18,473 bases of DNA from JBDTRY01 sp039931435 (lineage in GTDB: Bacteria > Acidobacteriota > Thermoanaerobaculia > Gp7-AA8), in the NCBI GenBank assembly GCA_039931435.1, contig JBDTRY010000056.1:1-18473 (forward strand), read 5' to 3'. The notes beneath the pieces are model-generated. The model was not told the origin of the DNA, made no database searches, and saw only the letters and a program-made list of their open reading frames with translations. Shown here piece after piece: positions 1 to 8,085 of this stretch. Made by a program: the position numbers and the translations under genes. How positions within the stretch are numbered: the first letter of the stretch is position 1; each line of letters begins with the position of its first letter.

Positions 1-1257
1 GGAATCTCCCGTGCGGAGACGAACTCGGTGGATATCACGCGGGTTCTGGACCGGCACGGTGTCGAGATCGCCAGAAAGAGCACCGTTCCCGACCATGAAA
101 CTGAGATCGCCGCCGAGTTGAACTTCGCCCTCGATCGTTGTGACGTGGTGCTGCTCACAGGCGGCGCCGGTCCGACCGAGGATGACCGCACCATCGACGC
201 AGTCTCGTCCGCCCTCGGCATTCCCCTCGTCGAGGACGCGGACATTCTCAGCGACATCGAGGCCAAATTTTCGCTTCGCAGTCTGAAGATGCCCGCCGTC
301 AACCGCAAGCAGGCGCGGATCTTCGCCGGCCATCGCGCCCTTCCCAACCCGCGCGGCACGGCCCCAGGGTTCCATATCATTTTCAAACGCGGGAACCACA
401 CCCGCCACGTGTGGATCTTTCCCGGCGTTCCCTGGGAGCTCGAGGAAATGCTGGAAACGCAGCTTGGGGCCTGGCTGGAGAAGGTGAGCTCGGCTTCGGG
501 TACGCAGCACCGGACCATCAAGATCGTCGGTCTCACTGAATCGGCCGTGGAGCAGAGCCTGCGTCCATTCTATGAACGTCATCCTGAGCAGCCGGTAACG
601 CTTCTGGCCGCGCTCGGCGAAGTGCACCTGCACCTTTTGACGCGCGGCTCCGCGGATGATGGCTATTCGCATCTCATGGCGCTGGAGGGTGAGCTCCGGG
701 AAATATTCGGAGAGAGGATTTTCGGTCTGGACGATGAGACTCTGGAATCGACCGTGGGCCGGCTGCTCTCCGCGCGCGGTGAAACGCTGGGTACGGCTGA
801 ATCCTGCACTGGCGGACTGCTGGCCTCGCGCATTACCGACGTCAGCGGCAGCTCGGCCTACTTTCTGGGAGGAGTAATCACTTACTCCTTTCAGGCCAAG
901 CTCTTTCTGCTGGGGGTCGACCCGGCCTCGATCGAACGACACGGCGAAGTTTCTGAAGAGGTGGCGCGGCAGATGGCGGAAGGGGCGCGGCGGCGCTTTT
1001 CGACTACCTACGGAGTGGGCATTACGGGAATCGCCGGGCCAACGGGAGGAACGGCTTCCAAGCCGGTAGGCACGGTACATGTTGCCGTTTCGTCCCTCGA
1101 GGAGACCCGGCACAAGCAGTTTCTCCTGGCAGGCTCGCGAGAACTGATCAAGCGCTATTCAACGCAGCTCGCTCTGGACATGCTCCGGATGATGATGATT
1201 CCGAGTAAGCCCGATCCGGGACTCAGCCTCTCTTCATCAGCGTCACGTTCTGAATGA
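1..1257 (+). CDS. cinA: CinA-family protein, nicotinamide-nucleotide amidase (5' end missing)
   Basis: Reading is open from base 1 in the frame of this gene, and residues SRAETNS near the window edge match the start of the CinA N-terminal domain, so roughly 12-15 residues are cut off by the window. The N-terminal half is a MoaB/MogA-like domain with the TGGAGPTEDD motif. The C-terminal half is the PncC-type amidase with AESCTGG, GGVITYS and GITGIAGPTGG. A Ser, Tyr and Lys lie at window residues 285, 295 and 300, the spacing reported for the active-site set of this amidase. The family converts NMN to nicotinate mononucleotide in pyridine-nucleotide salvage; some members also carry ADP-ribose pyrophosphatase activity in the first domain. 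The 418 residues seen are close to full family length. The 3' end runs 35 bases into the convergent rseP gene. Confidence 0.93.
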   Translation, partial: GISRAETNSVDITRVLDRHGVEIARKSTVPDHETEIAAELNFALDRCDVVLLTGGAGPTEDDRTIDAVSSALGIPLVEDADILSDIEAKFSLRSLKMPAVNRKQARIFAGHRALPNPRGTAPGFHIIFKRGNHTRHVWIFPGVPWELEEMLETQLGAWLEKVSSASGTQHRTIKIVGLTESAVEQSLRPFYERHPEQPVTLLAALGEVHLHLLTRGSADDGYSHLMALEGELREIFGERIFGLDDETLESTVGRLLSARGETLGTAESCTGGLLASRITDVSGSSAYFLGGVITYSFQAKLFLLGVDPASIERHGEVSEEVARQMAEGARRRFSTTYGVGITGIAGPTGGTASKPVGTVHVAVSSLEETRHKQFLLAGSRELIKRYSTQLALDMLRMMMIPSKPDPGLSLSSSASRSE

Positions 1258-2542
1258 CGTCGTTATAGAGCACGACGATCATCAGCGCCGCCAGGAGCGC
1301 GAACCCCACCTGCTGGATTCGCTCCTTGACCACCATGGACAGATCGCGCCTGGCCACGGCTTCCACCCCCAGAATGAAGATGTGGCCACCGTCGAGGACG
1401 GGGACGGGGAAAAGATTCAGGATTCCGAGCTGAAGTGAGATGCTGGCCATTAGAAAAATCAAGGCTTGCCATCCGCTGCGCAGCATGTCTCCGGAGATCC
1501 GGGCAATGGAGATGGGGCCGCTGAAGTCCTGCACGCTGCCCTCGGCGCGAAAAAGCCTTCCTATGGTAAAAAAGACCAACCGCACCATTTTCACATTTTC
1601 GGCAATACTTTCCTGAAAGGCCGCGACCGGTCCCGATTGCTTCAGGACGGTAGGAAGTGTGAAGCCGGGATAATCGGCGGAATTGCCCGTGGGACCGGGA
1701 AGGGTCAGTTCGACCAGCTTCCCACCGCGATTCACTGTCAGGGCCATCGGCCGTTTTCCGGCAGCATCGAGAGCGTGATCGAAGTCCGGAGTCCACTGAT
1801 TGACTGCGGTTCCGCCGGCTCGGACGATGAGATCTCCCCGCTGCAAACCGGCTTTCGCTGCTGCGCTTCCTTCGATTACCTTGCCGACTTCGGGTCGAAG
1901 ATAGGGAGTGATTCCGGCGATTCCTGCCGAACCGTATTGAGTCAGCTGCCTCTCGGGAACGAGGCTTGTGGTTTGCCTCACTCCGTTCCGCAGGAAGACG
2001 ACGTCGAGCTTCGTCTCCGGTCTGATGCTGATGGCCACGCGAAGGTCGTCCCATGTGGCGATGGGGTCGCCGTTGACGGTGAGGATCCGATCTCCGCCCC
2101 GCAGGCCTGCTTTTGCTGCCGGCTTACCGGGCAAAACGGTTCCGATCGACGCGGGAAACTCCCTCGGAACTTCGCGCGGCGTCATGAAAAGCCCCGCCAG
2201 AAATACGATGGCCACGAGAATATTCATCGCCGGGCCGGCTACGAGAATCAGGAAGCGCTGCCACTTGGGCTTAGCCAGAAACTCACCCGGATCAGTTCCA
2301 GTGGCCTCTTCCGGATTATCGCCGGCCATGCGCACGTAACCCCCCAGGGGAACGATGGCGATCCGGTATTCGGTTCCGCCCTTTTCGAATCCGGCGATGC
2401 GCTTGCCGAATCCCAGCGAAAAGACCAGCACGCGAACGCGGAACAGTTTTGCGACGAGGAAGTGCCCGGCCTCATGGATGAAGATGAGGAAGCCAAGGAC
2501 GATGATGAATGCCAGGATATTGGTGACGAAGTTCGAGGCCAT
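1223..2542 (-). CDS. rseP: RIP metalloprotease RseP (site-2 protease, M50)
   Basis: Intramembrane zinc protease of the inner membrane. In model Gram-negatives it cleaves the anti-sigma factor RseA and remnant signal peptides; the substrate here is unknown. From the chosen ATG (439 aa) the HEAGH zinc motif is at residues 23-27 inside the first membrane helix. Two PDZ-like modules follow, recognisable by KAGLRGGDRI and KAGLQRGDLI. The second metal-ligand motif LDGGH is near residues 383-387, just after NLFPVPV, and a final hydrophobic helix ends the protein. I prefer the ATG at 2542 to an in-frame GTG at 2563 because GGAG lies 5 bases upstream of it. It is the last gene of the uppS-cdsA-dxr-rseP group, 55 bases after dxr, and its end overlaps cinA on the other strand. 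Confidence 0.95.
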   Translation of the reverse strand: MASNFVTNILAFIIVLGFLIFIHEAGHFLVAKLFRVRVLVFSLGFGKRIAGFEKGGTEYRIAIVPLGGYVRMAGDNPEEATGTDPGEFLAKPKWQRFLILVAGPAMNILVAIVFLAGLFMTPREVPREFPASIGTVLPGKPAAKAGLRGGDRILTVNGDPIATWDDLRVAISIRPETKLDVVFLRNGVRQTTSLVPERQLTQYGSAGIAGITPYLRPEVGKVIEGSAAAKAGLQRGDLIVRAGGTAVNQWTPDFDHALDAAGKRPMALTVNRGGKLVELTLPGPTGNSADYPGFTLPTVLKQSGPVAAFQESIAENVKMVRLVFFTIGRLFRAEGSVQDFSGPISIARISGDMLRSGWQALIFLMASISLQLGILNLFPVPVLDGGHIFILGVEAVARRDLSMVVKERIQQVGFALLAALMIVVLYNDVIQNVTLMKRG

Positions 2543-2597
2543 GGATTCTCCGGACGTGGGCACCGCTTGAGGTTCGAAATCTCCCGATCACGCTGCG

Positions 2598-3767
2598 TTA
2601 GCTGTTTACGATCGCTCCAACGTTCACTGCCGCAGCTTCATTGCGGCCCCAGGCATCCCAGTACAGCGCATCCTCCAGTGAGCGAATGGGGCTGATCTGC
2701 GCAACATGCCTGTCCAGAACGGTTCTCACTACCTCTACGATCGAGAGGAACGGAAGTTCGCCCTTCAGAAACCGCGCCACGGCGATTTCGTTCGCGGCGT
2801 TCAGTACGGCCGGCGCCGACCCCCCGGCCCGGCAGGCATCGTAAGCGAGCCGAACGGCGGGAAAGCGGGCGTGGTCGAGGGGGAGAAACTCCAGTTTCTG
2901 GATCCGGGCCAAATCCAGCTTCGCGAACGGCGCGGCGGTCCGTTCCGGGTAGAGAAGGCTGTATTGAATGGGGAACTTCATGTCCGTGGTGGAGAGCTGA
3001 GCGATGATCGACCCGTCCACGTACTCCACCATGGAATGCACGATGGACTGCGGGTGGATCAGAATGTCGATGCGCTCGGGCGGCAGGTCGAAAAGGTGAT
3101 GCGCTTCGATGACCTCCAGCCCTTTGTTCATCATGGTCGCGGAGTCGATGGAGATCTTGTTGCCCATCTTCCAGGTTGGGTGTGCCAGCGCAGCCTCGAT
3201 GCCGATGTCTCCGAAGGTAGCAAGATCCCGCCGGAGAAATGGTCCTCCCGATGCTGTAAGGATGATTCGCTCGACTTCGCTTCTGGCTCCGCAGTGGAGC
3301 GCCTGGTGCACGGCGTTGTGCTCGGAGTCGATAGGCAGAATGAGACCGCCGGATTCCCTGGCAGCACTGGTCATGACGTCGCCGGCGGCAACGAGAACTT
3401 CCTTGTTGGCGATTCCGACCCGTTTGCCCGCCTTGAGAGCAGCGTGCACGGGGGGTAACCCGGCCGCACCGACGATGGCGGCGATCACCGTGTCCGCTTG
3501 ATCGAAGGAGGCCACCTCGATGGCCCCTTCGCTTCCGACCAGAATTTTCACGGAATCGCCTAGCAGGCTTCGAAGAGCCGCGGCGGCTGATTCGGTGCGG
3601 AGCGAGACGAGCGCAGGGTGATAACGCCGGACCTGCTCGGCGAGCAGCTCCACATTCTCACCGGCGGCCAGGGCCACGACCTGAAGCCGGTCCGGAAAGG
3701 CATCGACGACTTCCAGCGAGCTTCTACCGACCGATCCGGTACTTCCGAGGATGGAGATTCTGTTCAT
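2598..3767 (-). CDS. dxr: 1-deoxy-D-xylulose 5-phosphate reductoisomerase
   Basis: Cytoplasmic NADPH- and divalent-metal-dependent enzyme that rearranges and reduces DXP to MEP, the first committed step of the non-mevalonate isoprenoid pathway. The NADPH loop GSTGSVG is at residues 8-14, ANKEVLV around 120-126, the metal ligands Asp147 and Glu149 in PIDSEHNAV, SGGPF near 173-177, and the Asn/Lys/Glu group in MMNKGLEVIEAHHLF around 212-226. Length is 389 aa, normal for the family. The reading frame stays open far upstream to 4532, but that part is antisense-like reading inside cdsA. The ATG at 3767 is right for the family N-terminus and overlaps the cdsA stop as ATGA, which suggests translational coupling. 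It supplies precursors for the product of uppS in the same operon. Confidence 0.97.
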   Translation of the reverse strand: MNRISILGSTGSVGRSSLEVVDAFPDRLQVVALAAGENVELLAEQVRRYHPALVSLRTESAAAALRSLLGDSVKILVGSEGAIEVASFDQADTVIAAIVGAAGLPPVHAALKAGKRVGIANKEVLVAAGDVMTSAARESGGLILPIDSEHNAVHQALHCGARSEVERIILTASGGPFLRRDLATFGDIGIEAALAHPTWKMGNKISIDSATMMNKGLEVIEAHHLFDLPPERIDILIHPQSIVHSMVEYVDGSIIAQLSTTDMKFPIQYSLLYPERTAAPFAKLDLARIQKLEFLPLDHARFPAVRLAYDACRAGGSAPAVLNAANEIAVARFLKGELPFLSIVEVVRTVLDRHVAQISPIRSLEDALYWDAWGRNEAAAVNVGAIVNS

Positions 3768-4612
3768 ATGAGCCTGAAGTGATGAACGTATAGAAACCAG
3801 TAACTGTACAGGAGGGGAGCGGTGAAAAGCACGCTGTCCATCCGGTCCAGGAAGCCGCCGTGTCCGGGCAGAAAGGTGCCGGAGTCCTTCACGTCGGCCG
3901 AGCGCTTCCACATGGATTCGGCGAGGTCGCCGATGACACCGGCCACCGCCAGAATCATGGCCGCAACGAGGGCGTGCAGGAGCGGAAGCTCGGGAAAGAA
4001 TGTGAAGTGTACGATCGCTGCAGCCAGTAAGGAGATGACCACGCCGCCGACGAGACCTTCCACCGTTTTTTTCGGGCTGACTCGGGGGGAAAGTTTCGTT
4101 TTTCCGTAACGTCTCCCGACGTAGTAAGCGCCGGCGTCCGCGGCCCAGACGGCCACGCAGAGGAAGAAGATGAGCTTCGGACCCGCCGCACCGAAATCGA
4201 GGCGCAGGCGGAGAAGAGCGCCGCCGAGCATTCCGATGTAGAGAGTTCCCAGGACACAGACGGCACTGGCCGGGAGAGCAGCATCGACGCTGCTGTGCGA
4301 GAAAACATAGAAAGCCGGCAGGATGAGCAGGATGGCGAAAACGCCCATCTCCACGGACACCGTTTTCAGCAGAAAAGCGCTGAGTAGAAACAGGAGCAGG
4401 AGGATCGATAGAACCTTCTGCACGGGATAGCCCTTCTTTTCTCCAAGCACCAGAAACTCGAAAAGGGCCAGCGAACAGATCACGGCAATCATGATTGTGT
4501 AGGCGTAAGAAGGTGCCCAGCCGATGAGCCACACCAGAATCGGTGCGCCGATCAGGGCAGTCAGTTCGCGAGCGAATCGCTTGCTACGGGACTGAGGAGC
4601 GCCATCTGCCAT
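3764..4612 (-). CDS. cdsA: Phosphatidate cytidylyltransferase
   Basis: Integral membrane enzyme that makes CDP-diacylglycerol from phosphatidate and CTP, the branch point for all phospholipids. The 282-residue protein is mostly hydrophobic helices, and its C-terminus carries the CDS signature: KDSGTFLPGHGGFLDRMD at about residues 242-259. SPKKTVEG, also typical of the family, lies upstream. The N-terminus is short and basic (SRSKRFAREL) before the first helix. It starts 9 bases after the uppS stop and ends in a 4-base overlap with dxr, so it is almost certainly co-transcribed and probably co-translated with its neighbours. An A7 run in the coding strand encodes Lys-Lys-Thr in the conserved SPKKT motif and the frame is intact. 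Confidence 0.95.
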   Translation of the reverse strand: MADGAPQSRSKRFARELTALIGAPILVWLIGWAPSYAYTIMIAVICSLALFEFLVLGEKKGYPVQKVLSILLLLFLLSAFLLKTVSVEMGVFAILLILPAFYVFSHSSVDAALPASAVCVLGTLYIGMLGGALLRLRLDFGAAGPKLIFFLCVAVWAADAGAYYVGRRYGKTKLSPRVSPKKTVEGLVGGVVISLLAAAIVHFTFFPELPLLHALVAAMILAVAGVIGDLAESMWKRSADVKDSGTFLPGHGGFLDRMDSVLFTAPLLYSYWFLYVHHFRLI

Positions 4613-4621
4613 CTTCGCCGC

Positions 4622-5443
4622 TCAGGCCCGCTGCTTGTCCGGTTCCGCTTCGAGGAAAATCTGCGCGTCCTGCTCGTCCACGCCACCGTAGCGACGTTCT
4701 CGTGCCTGAAAGTCGATGATGGACTCGAAAATATGACGTTTCCTGAAATCGGGCCAGAGCACCTTCGTGACATGAATTTCGGCGTAGGCGATCTGCCAGA
4801 GAAGGAAGTTCGATACGCGCAGTTCTCCGCTGGTGCGGATGAGAAGGTCGGGATCAGGGACGTTCGCCGTATAGAGATGATCCGAGAAAAACTCCTCGTC
4901 GATCACACAATCCTCGATGCCCTTCTCGCGGAGGAGTTGCATGATGCGGTTGACGGTATCCACGATTTCCGCGCGCCCTCCGTAGTTCAAGGCGATCTGG
5001 AAGAGAAGTCCGCTGTTGCGTGAGGTCGTTTCCTGGGCGGCGCGAAGCTCCCGCTGTACCGATGGATCGAGCCCGTCGATACGGCCGATGGGAACGAAGC
5101 GAATGTTGTTTTCCATCAGAGCCTGCAGTTCTTTGCGCAGGTACTCCTTGAGGAGCATCATCAGTGTGGCCACTTCGTAACGCGGCCGCTTCCAGTTCTC
5201 GACCGAGAACGCGTAAAGGGTAATGGCCGGGAGTTCCAGACGTGCGGCTGTCTCCACTGTCTCGCGCACGGATGCAATTCCGGCGCGATGACCTTCCACT
5301 CGCGGCAGTTTGCGGAGTTTCGCCCAGCGCCCGTTCCCGTCCATGATCACGGCGATGTGGCGGGGAAGGGCGGCGAGATCGATCTTCTCGAGAAGCGCCT
5401 CTTCGATCGAGCCGGGCTCAGCCAGTTTCTTGACGTCGATCAT
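4622..5443 (-). CDS. uppS: Undecaprenyl diphosphate synthase (cis-prenyltransferase)
   Basis: Cytoplasmic enzyme that adds isopentenyl units in cis to farnesyl diphosphate to make the carrier lipid for peptidoglycan and surface polysaccharides. Family motifs are all present: HIAVIMDGNGRWA with catalytic Asp35, FSVENWKRP at 79-87, ALNYGGR near 151-157, RTSGELRVSNFLLWQ from 203, and YAEIHV with the metal-binding Glu222. The protein is 273 aa, with about 25 extra residues before the usual start of the fold; no clear ribosome binding site precedes the ATG at 5443, so the start is less certain than the function. First gene of the uppS-cdsA-dxr-rseP group. Its product is the substrate source for the glycosylphosphotransferase that begins at the right end of the window. 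Confidence 0.96.
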   Translation of the reverse strand: MIDVKKLAEPGSIEEALLEKIDLAALPRHIAVIMDGNGRWAKLRKLPRVEGHRAGIASVRETVETAARLELPAITLYAFSVENWKRPRYEVATLMMLLKEYLRKELQALMENNIRFVPIGRIDGLDPSVQRELRAAQETTSRNSGLLFQIALNYGGRAEIVDTVNRIMQLLREKGIEDCVIDEEFFSDHLYTANVPDPDLLIRTSGELRVSNFLLWQIAYAEIHVTKVLWPDFRKRHIFESIIDFQARERRYGGVDEQDAQIFLEAEPDKQRA

Positions 5444-5486
5444 GGCTATAAACCGGTCATGTTAGCACAGCAATTCAGGCGTGTTT

Positions 5487-5518
5487 GGCGGTGCACTTTC
5501 CACCGCCGGAACCCGGCG
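5487..5518 (-). promoter_or_regulatory. Two overlapping, mutually exclusive hairpins before uppS
   Basis: In the 103-base spacer between truA and uppS two perfect inverted repeats share four bases. One has 6-bp arms CGCCGG/CCGGCG at 5504-5509 and 5513-5518 with a 3-base loop. The other has 7-bp arms GGCGGTG/CACCGCC at 5487-5493 and 5501-5507 with a 7-base loop. Read on the minus strand the 6-bp hairpin would form first, and the two cannot coexist. Neither is followed by a T-run in either direction, so this is not a standard intrinsic terminator. It could be an RNA processing site, a partial barrier between truA and uppS, or chance in GC-rich DNA. The repeats are seen directly; any function is inference. 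Confidence 0.4.
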
Positions 5519-5546
5519 TTGTCGCGGCCTGTGCGGGGAAATAGAT

Positions 5547-6350
5547 TCATTTGCGGGGTTCTACCCCGGTACCGGCGTGGCCTTGCCAACCGGGGAGGAT
5601 CGGGGCAGTTTCGATCTCGTCGTAGTCGACGCTGACCAGGGTCAGCCCTTCCGCCGGAGCGGTCCAACGTGCCACTCCGAATTGCGGTTCAAGCGCTTCC
5701 TCCATGATCCTGGCAGGTTGCACTCCTCTGCCGATCTCGATCAGCGAACCGGCTATCCGGCGCACCATGAATCGCAGGAAGCCGTCGGCGGCAATCCGGA
5801 TGCGAACGATTTCTCCCTCGCGCTCCACCCCCACCGCCCGTACCGTCCGTACCGTCGAGGAAACCTCGGGATTGCGAACCGTGAAGGCGCGGAAGTCGTG
5901 CCCCCCCGTCAGAGAGGCCGCGGCGCGATCCATGAGGCCGTCGTCCAGCGGCTGCCGTATATGGGCATGCGTTGGCGATAGAAAGACGTCGGCTACGGGC
6001 ACGTTCACGATCTGGTACAGGTACGTCTTGCCGCGGGCGTCGAACCTGGCGTGAAACGTGGGCGTGGCCGCTCGTACGGCCCTGATTCGAATGTCGGGCG
6101 GGAGTAGATCGTTCAGGCCGAGCAGGAGACCACGATCGGAAATCGGCACCGAGAGATCGGCGTGGGCCACCTGAGCGAGGGCATGGACGCCGGCGTCCGT
6201 TCGCCCCGCTCCCTCGATCCTGATGTCCATGCCGAACATTCGGCGCAGGGCCCGCTCGATAACCTCCTGAACGGAGAGCGCGTTGTTCTGCATCTGCCAT
6301 CCCGCATAGCGCGTTCCCAGATACTGAACGGTCAACACGTAACGCGGCAT
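5547..6350 (-). CDS. truA: tRNA pseudouridine(38-40) synthase TruA
   Basis: Modifies uridines 38-40 in the anticodon stem-loop of many tRNAs. The 267-residue protein starts with the family N-terminus (VQYLGTRYAGWQMQ) and has the catalytic motif GRTDAGVHA at residues 49-57, with the nucleophilic Asp52. Further family blocks are ARFDARGKTYLYQI and, near the end, GFLRFMVRRIAGSLIEIGRG. Length is normal. No strong Shine-Dalgarno sequence is visible before the ATG at 6350. It starts 18 bases after the stop of the VWA-related gene on the same strand, so the two are probably co-transcribed; a 103-base spacer with hairpins separates it from uppS. Confidence 0.96.
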   Translation of the reverse strand: MPRYVLTVQYLGTRYAGWQMQNNALSVQEVIERALRRMFGMDIRIEGAGRTDAGVHALAQVAHADLSVPISDRGLLLGLNDLLPPDIRIRAVRAATPTFHARFDARGKTYLYQIVNVPVADVFLSPTHAHIRQPLDDGLMDRAAASLTGGHDFRAFTVRNPEVSSTVRTVRAVGVEREGEIVRIRIAADGFLRFMVRRIAGSLIEIGRGVQPARIMEEALEPQFGVARWTAPAEGLTLVSVDYDEIETAPILPGWQGHAGTGVEPRK

Positions 6351-6368
6351 GAGGTGGTCCCGGAAGAA

Positions 6369-8072
6369 TCAGCGCAGGTCCGCGGCCAGAACTTCCTGCT
6401 TCTCGAATCCAGTGGTCTTGGAGATTTCGTCGACTACGCCCACAGAGATTCGATTCCGCCCCTTATTCATCAGCAGCTCCGCGGAGTATGTGTAGTACTT
6501 GCCTTTTGTTTTTTCGATCTCGCTCTGAGGAATGCGCAGTTGATGTTCCTGCCGGGAGACGTCGGACATGTCTCCATTCTTGTCGGAGGCGGCGATGAAA
6601 ACAGTGAAGCCGCCTGCGTAGACCTCCCCTTGCGGAAAGAGTGTGATGCTCTCCATGGGGATGTGGATCTCGACGGGTACTTTGTAAAGACCGTCATCGG
6701 TGAGCAGTGGCTGCTGGGTGGTCACCGTGATTTTCAGGTCGTTGGAGTTCTGGTCATAGAAGAGATTGGCAATGACGCGGTCACTCATCTCGGTGTCGAC
6801 GGATTTCTCCACGAACGACTTCCGCGAGCGGGCAATGTAATTGCGATTGTGCATCCTTACCTGCACTGATCTCTGCCGGTCAACCCTTTCCGTGCCGGCG
6901 CGGTATCCGAGCGAGTAGTAGGAGCTCAGATCGCTCTCGATCTTGTCGAAGGCGCCGGAGAAATTGTTCGTGCCTACGGTGGCCACGCCCCCGGTGAGGT
7001 CTGCCATGAGGCGCAGCGACTCGGTACTGTTGGTCAGTCCGGCTTCCTGGGCCACGTAGGAGAGTGGCTGCTGATTCTCAGCGGAGTTCGTTCCTGCTCC
7101 GACCAGTCCCCCGGCGTGAAGCGTGTAGAGGGTGATGCTGTTGGCGTTTGCCGTTCGGGCAATGGATTGGATCAGGGGGGTGGAATCGAAGCTCATCGAC
7201 TCCAGGAGACTGGAGCCAGCTGCTCCCCAATTGGATTTCTGCCTGGCTATGTCATCGATGAAGTAGAACATCTCCCGCCCCGGCTGAAGCGGAAATCCCT
7301 CGCTGGTGAGCACGAGAATCTTCTTGCCTTGAACGCCGGCCAGCGTGGCCATCAGTCCATTCAGCGCTTCGACGCTCTGCCGGAGATCGTGCTCCACCGA
7401 CTGGGAGTACTGGCGGGCTGCGCCAAGAGCGTCGGAATACGACTGAGCGTCCCGGATCTGACCTTCCACTGAGCGCCGCTCACTGATGTTGCTCAGTCCG
7501 AAGGCGCTTTCTCCGGCAATTCCGTCAAGCGACTGCTGAATCTGCGTGACGTCGGTGGTGAAGGGAACCCGGATCTTCATGCTCCGGTTCCAGGTGGCGA
7601 TCATTGCTTCGTCGCCCGGGCGCATGGTCTCGGCCACGAACTTCTTCATCGAGGTGAAGACGCGGTTGCGGTTGAACGGATGCAGCGAGAGGTTGTCGAT
7701 GAAGAATACGATCCGCCGTCGGAGGTCCTGCTGGGACTCCACATCCTCGGCGCCCACGGCCGGACCGGTTGTTTTCGGGCCGGTGGTGACAGTCGAGGGA
7801 GCCGCGGCATTGGCGTTCTTCACTTCGTAAAAGTTGGTGACCTTCACCGGACGGCCGTTCTCCAGGATGTCGAAGTCGTCTTTTTTCAGTCCGGTGACCG
7901 GCTTTCCCTTCCGATCGGTGACAACCACGTCCACGTTGATGACGCGGACCTCGACACTCTCGACGAGTGCAGGAACGGAGGGTTCTTTCTGGGCGTTCGT
8001 CTGTTGAGCTAGAACCGGCGGAGCGGCCAGGGAGAGCGCCACTACGAAAGCCGTCAGTTGTTTCGAGTTCAA
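6369..8072 (-). CDS. Secreted VWFA-related domain protein (TIGR03436-like)
   Basis: Predicted exported protein of 567 aa from a TTG start. A typical signal peptide (NSKQ, then a hydrophobic stretch to PPVLA) is followed by a likely cleavage site before Gln23. After it comes a family-typical beta-rich segment (VDVVVTDRKGKPVTGLKKDDF, residues 48-67) and a von Willebrand A-like fold starting near residue 121 (IVFFIDNLSL). The first MIDAS element is D-N-L-S rather than canonical DxSxS, so metal binding is uncertain. A C-terminal region of about 170 residues looks beta-rich and ends at the stop. The family is abundant in Acidobacteriota and has no established biochemical role; adhesion or protein-protein contact at the envelope is a guess. 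The reading frame opens to 8264, but the 64 extra residues are not signal-like. Confidence 0.82.
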   Translation of the reverse strand: MNSKQLTAFVVALSLAAPPVLAQQTNAQKEPSVPALVESVEVRVINVDVVVTDRKGKPVTGLKKDDFDILENGRPVKVTNFYEVKNANAAAPSTVTTGPKTTGPAVGAEDVESQQDLRRRIVFFIDNLSLHPFNRNRVFTSMKKFVAETMRPGDEAMIATWNRSMKIRVPFTTDVTQIQQSLDGIAGESAFGLSNISERRSVEGQIRDAQSYSDALGAARQYSQSVEHDLRQSVEALNGLMATLAGVQGKKILVLTSEGFPLQPGREMFYFIDDIARQKSNWGAAGSSLLESMSFDSTPLIQSIARTANANSITLYTLHAGGLVGAGTNSAENQQPLSYVAQEAGLTNSTESLRLMADLTGGVATVGTNNFSGAFDKIESDLSSYYSLGYRAGTERVDRQRSVQVRMHNRNYIARSRKSFVEKSVDTEMSDRVIANLFYDQNSNDLKITVTTQQPLLTDDGLYKVPVEIHIPMESITLFPQGEVYAGGFTVFIAASDKNGDMSDVSRQEHQLRIPQSEIEKTKGKYYTYSAELLMNKGRNRISVGVVDEISKTTGFEKQEVLAADLR

Positions 8073-8085
8073 GGAAATGCCTCCT
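8070..8085 (-). promoter_or_regulatory. Ribosome binding site fixing a TTG start
   Basis: On the minus strand a perfect AGGAGG (8085-8080) lies 7 bases before a TTG codon (8072-8070). Translation from this TTG begins directly with a signal peptide, whereas the upstream in-frame start at 8264 has no comparable site. This decides the start of the VWFA-related gene. Confidence 0.85.

Noticed and set aside
1466..2695. 409-residue plus-strand open frame opposite rseP
   Set aside because: It is antisense to a gene with complete RseP motifs, is highly charged and Cys/Gly-rich without any domain, and runs into the dxr end. It is a shadow of codon bias in GC-rich DNA.
2706..3458. 250-residue plus-strand open frame opposite dxr
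   Set aside because: Antisense to conserved Dxr catalytic blocks; composition typical of shadow frames.
4066..4072. A7 run (minus strand) in cdsA as a programmed frameshift site
   Set aside because: It encodes Lys-Lys-Thr of the conserved SPKKT motif, its phase does not fit the classic X-XXY-YYZ slippery heptamer, and the main frame is complete.
3768..4532. Upstream extension of the dxr reading frame by 255 residues
   Set aside because: It lies inside cdsA in another frame, is Arg/Ser/Pro-rich, and Dxr proteins start at the conserved NADPH-binding strand encoded from 3767.
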